A stretch of 32,616 nucleotides of DNA from Acidobacteriota bacterium (GTDB lineage: Bacteria > Acidobacteriota > Thermoanaerobaculia > Thermoanaerobaculales > Sulfomarinibacteraceae): the NCBI GenBank assembly GCA_013152925.1, contig JAADFK010000028.1, forward strand, positions 1 through 32,616, given 5' to 3'. The notes beneath the pieces were generated by a model that saw nothing but the letters and a program-made list of their open reading frames with translations, had not been told where the DNA came from and ran no database searches. This document shows, one piece after another, positions 31,032 to 32,616 of the stretch. Position 1 is the first letter of the stretch. Every line of letters starts with the position of its first letter. The translations under genes and the position numbers were made by a program.

Positions 31032-32616
31032 GTGAGCTCCAAGAGTTACATTCTCGCCATCGACAACGGGACACAGAGCGTGCGGGCCCTGCTCTTCGAC
31101 CTGGAGGGAAACCTGGTGGCCCGCTCCAAGGTCGAGCTGGTGCCCTACATCTCCGACCGGCCGGGTTGGGCCGAGCAGGACGGGGAGTACTACTGGCAGC
31201 ACCTCTGCACGGCGTGCCGTCAGCTTTGGGACACGAGCCCGGTCTCACCCGAGGCCGTGGCCGGGGTCGCCCTGACGACCCAGCGCAACACGGTCCTCCC
31301 TGTCGATGACAGTGGCAAGCCGCTGCGGCGGGCCATGGTCTGGCTGGACCAGCGCCGCACGGAGGGGCTGCCGCCCGTGGGCGGCGCCTGGGGTCTGGCC
31401 TTCCGCCTGCTGGGTCTTGCGGACACGGTGGCGTACTTCCAGGCTGAAGCCGAGGCCAACTGGCTGGCAGCTCACGAGCCCGATGTCTGGGACAAGACCG
31501 GCAAGCTGCTTTTTCTCTCGGGCTTCCTGACCCACCGCCTGACGGGCCGTTTCGTGGACTCCGTTGGATGCCAGGTGGGTTTTCTGCCCTTCGATTACAA
31601 GGCCCTTCGCTGGGCGTCACCGAGGGACTGGAAATGGAAGGCCGTGCCGGTGCGGCCAGAGATGCTGCCGGAGCTGGTGGAGCCCACGGAAATCCTCGGC
31701 GAGATCACCTCCGGGGCGTCCCGGGCGACGGGTATACCAGCGGGGCTGCCCCTGGTGGCCGCCGCCGCGGACAAGGCCTGCGAGGTCCTGGGCTCCGGCG
31801 CGCTGGATCCGTCGATCGCCTGCCTGAGCTACGGCACGACGGCCACGGTCAACGTCACCTCCCGGCGGTATGTCGAGCCCCTGCGCTGGATTCCGCCCTA
31901 TCCGGCGGCGGTGCCCGGTGCGTACACTCTCGAGGTCCAGATCTACCGAGGCTACTGGATGGTCTCCTGGTTCAAGAAGGAGTTCGGTGAGCGGGAGATG
32001 CGCCTGGCGAAGGAGCGGGGCGTCACGCCGGAGAGCCTCTTCGACGAGCTCGTAAACCGGGTGCCGCCGGGGTCGGAAGGCCTGGTGTTGCAACCCTACT
32101 GGTCGCCGGGCGTGAGGATCCCCGGCCCCGAAGCCCGGGGCGCCGTCGTCGGCTTCTCCGACGTCCACACGCGGGCCCACATCTACCGGGCGATCCTCGA
32201 GGGGCTGGCCTACGCTCTTCGCGAGGGCCTCGAGAGGATCCAGGCGCGTACGAAGGTGCCCATCCGGGAGCTCAGGGTCGCCGGCGGAGGCTCCCAGAGC
32301 GATGCCGCTCTCCAGCTGACGGCGGACATCTTCGGGCTGTCCGTCATCCGTCCGCACGTGTACGAGGCGTCGGGTTTGGGAGCGGCCATGGACGCCGCCG
32401 TCGGCCTTGGCCTCCACGGGAGCATGGAGGACGCCGTCCGTGCCATGACCCACCCCGGGCAGCGCTTCGAGCCCGACTCGGCGAACCGGGCCCTCTACGA
32501 TGGCCTCTATCGCAGGGTCTACCGGCGCCTCTACGACCGCCTGCGGCCGTTGTACACCGAGATCCGTTCCCTGACCTCAGGGAATCGTGCTCAGGGGCCG
32601 CCCGGGACGACGGGGG
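31032..32616 (+). CDS. FGGY-family carbohydrate kinase, partial at the 3' end
   Basis: The frame runs from GTG 31032 to the window edge without a stop (528 codons visible). It is a sugar or polyol kinase: the N-terminal phosphate-binding motif is [18 protein letters not shown] in essence (IDNGTQSVR), then [17 protein letters not shown] and AMVWLDQRR. The C-terminal lobe has [26 protein letters not shown] and the FGGY signature-like [19 protein letters not shown]. Substrate (glycerol, xylulose, ribulose or other) cannot be assigned; it is not an obvious glycerol kinase. Both lobes are present, so only the C-terminal tail is missing. It is divergent from nnr. No usable Shine-Dalgarno. Confidence 0.9.
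   Translation, partial: MSSKSYILAIDNGTQSVRALLFDLEGNLVARSKVELVPYISDRPGWAEQDGEYYWQHLCTACRQLWDTSPVSPEAVAGVALTTQRNTVLPVDDSGKPLRRAMVWLDQRRTEGLPPVGGAWGLAFRLLGLADTVAYFQAEAEANWLAAHEPDVWDKTGKLLFLSGFLTHRLTGRFVDSVGCQVGFLPFDYKALRWASPRDWKWKAVPVRPEMLPELVEPTEILGEITSGASRATGIPAGLPLVAAAADKACEVLGSGALDPSIACLSYGTTATVNVTSRRYVEPLRWIPPYPAAVPGAYTLEVQIYRGYWMVSWFKKEFGEREMRLAKERGVTPESLFDELVNRVPPGSEGLVLQPYWSPGVRIPGPEARGAVVGFSDVHTRAHIYRAILEGLAYALREGLERIQARTKVPIRELRVAGGGSQSDAALQLTADIFGLSVIRPHVYEASGLGAAMDAAVGLGLHGSMEDAVRAMTHPGQRFEPDSANRALYDGLYRRVYRRLYDRLRPLYTEIRSLTSGNRAQGPPGTTG

Noticed and set aside
30906-31202. N-terminal extension of Nnr to 31202
   Set aside because: It overlaps the divergent kinase gene; the standard Nnr N-terminus and the Shine-Dalgarno are at 30905.

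Overview
The window is a GC-rich (roughly two-thirds G+C) chromosomal segment of a Gram-negative bacterium. Outer-membrane proteins (a TonB-dependent receptor, a patatin/POTRA/beta-barrel protein), an AsmA-type protein and several Sec-exported proteins point to a diderm. The gene mix (a sulfatase-like lipoprotein fused to TPRs, a DsbA-like protein with a SurA-like N-terminus, a C4 zinc-ribbon coiled-coil protein) reminds me of Acidobacteriota, but that is a tentative reading from gene content. I see no insertion sequence, integrase, CRISPR array, phage gene or origin. The only gene-free stretch over 300 bases is the divergent spacer at 13194-13547.

Layout. 1-2033 (-): lipoprotein with a sulfatase/alkaline-phosphatase-superfamily domain and C-terminal TPRs, cut by the window edge. 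2111-4772 (+): a CDF metal/H+ transporter with two C-terminal domains, then NhaA. 4841-7108 (-): patatin phospholipase with an outer-membrane barrel, under its own promoter. 13193-7199 (-): a complete cytochrome bd module in the order cydA, cydB, cydD, cydC, with a strong hairpin plus T-run between cydB and cydD. Divergent from cydA is a DsbA-like thiol oxidoreductase (13548-14726, +); the two share a spacer that carries two opposed TATACT boxes and a long cydA leader. 14755-16434 (-): secreted beta-helix-like protein of unknown role. 16608-18492 (+): tRNA with CAT anticodon, zinc-ribbon coiled-coil protein, yggS, yggT. 18562-19806 (+): YgeY-like M20 protein missing two expected active-site residues. 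19818-21245 (-): pyruvate kinase. 21317-23011 (+): secreted CocE-type serine hydrolase. 26244-23206 (-): secreted Kre9/KNH-like-domain protein, then a TonB-dependent receptor. 30905-26469 (-): nnr, a possible 39-codon ORF, a HAD phosphatase, an AsmA-like protein. 31032-end (+): FGGY carbohydrate kinase, cut by the window edge.

How it fits together. The clearest functional unit is respiratory and periplasmic redox: the bd oxidase, its CydDC assembly exporter and a periplasmic thiol oxidoreductase. The rest is housekeeping (pyk, nnr, yggS/yggT, tRNA), ion homeostasis (CDF, NhaA) and envelope or secreted proteins.

The most interesting pattern is in the gene starts. Six genes (sulfatase, beta-helix protein, M20 protein, CocE hydrolase, Kre9-like protein, FGGY kinase) have no usable Shine-Dalgarno sequence but carry a -10-like hexamer only 5-6 nt upstream of the start codon, as expected for leaderless mRNAs. 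Other genes (cydA, cydB, dsbA-like, nnr, asmA-like, TonB receptor, pyk, NhaA) have a clear Shine-Dalgarno. All promoter, structure and leaderless calls were made by eye.
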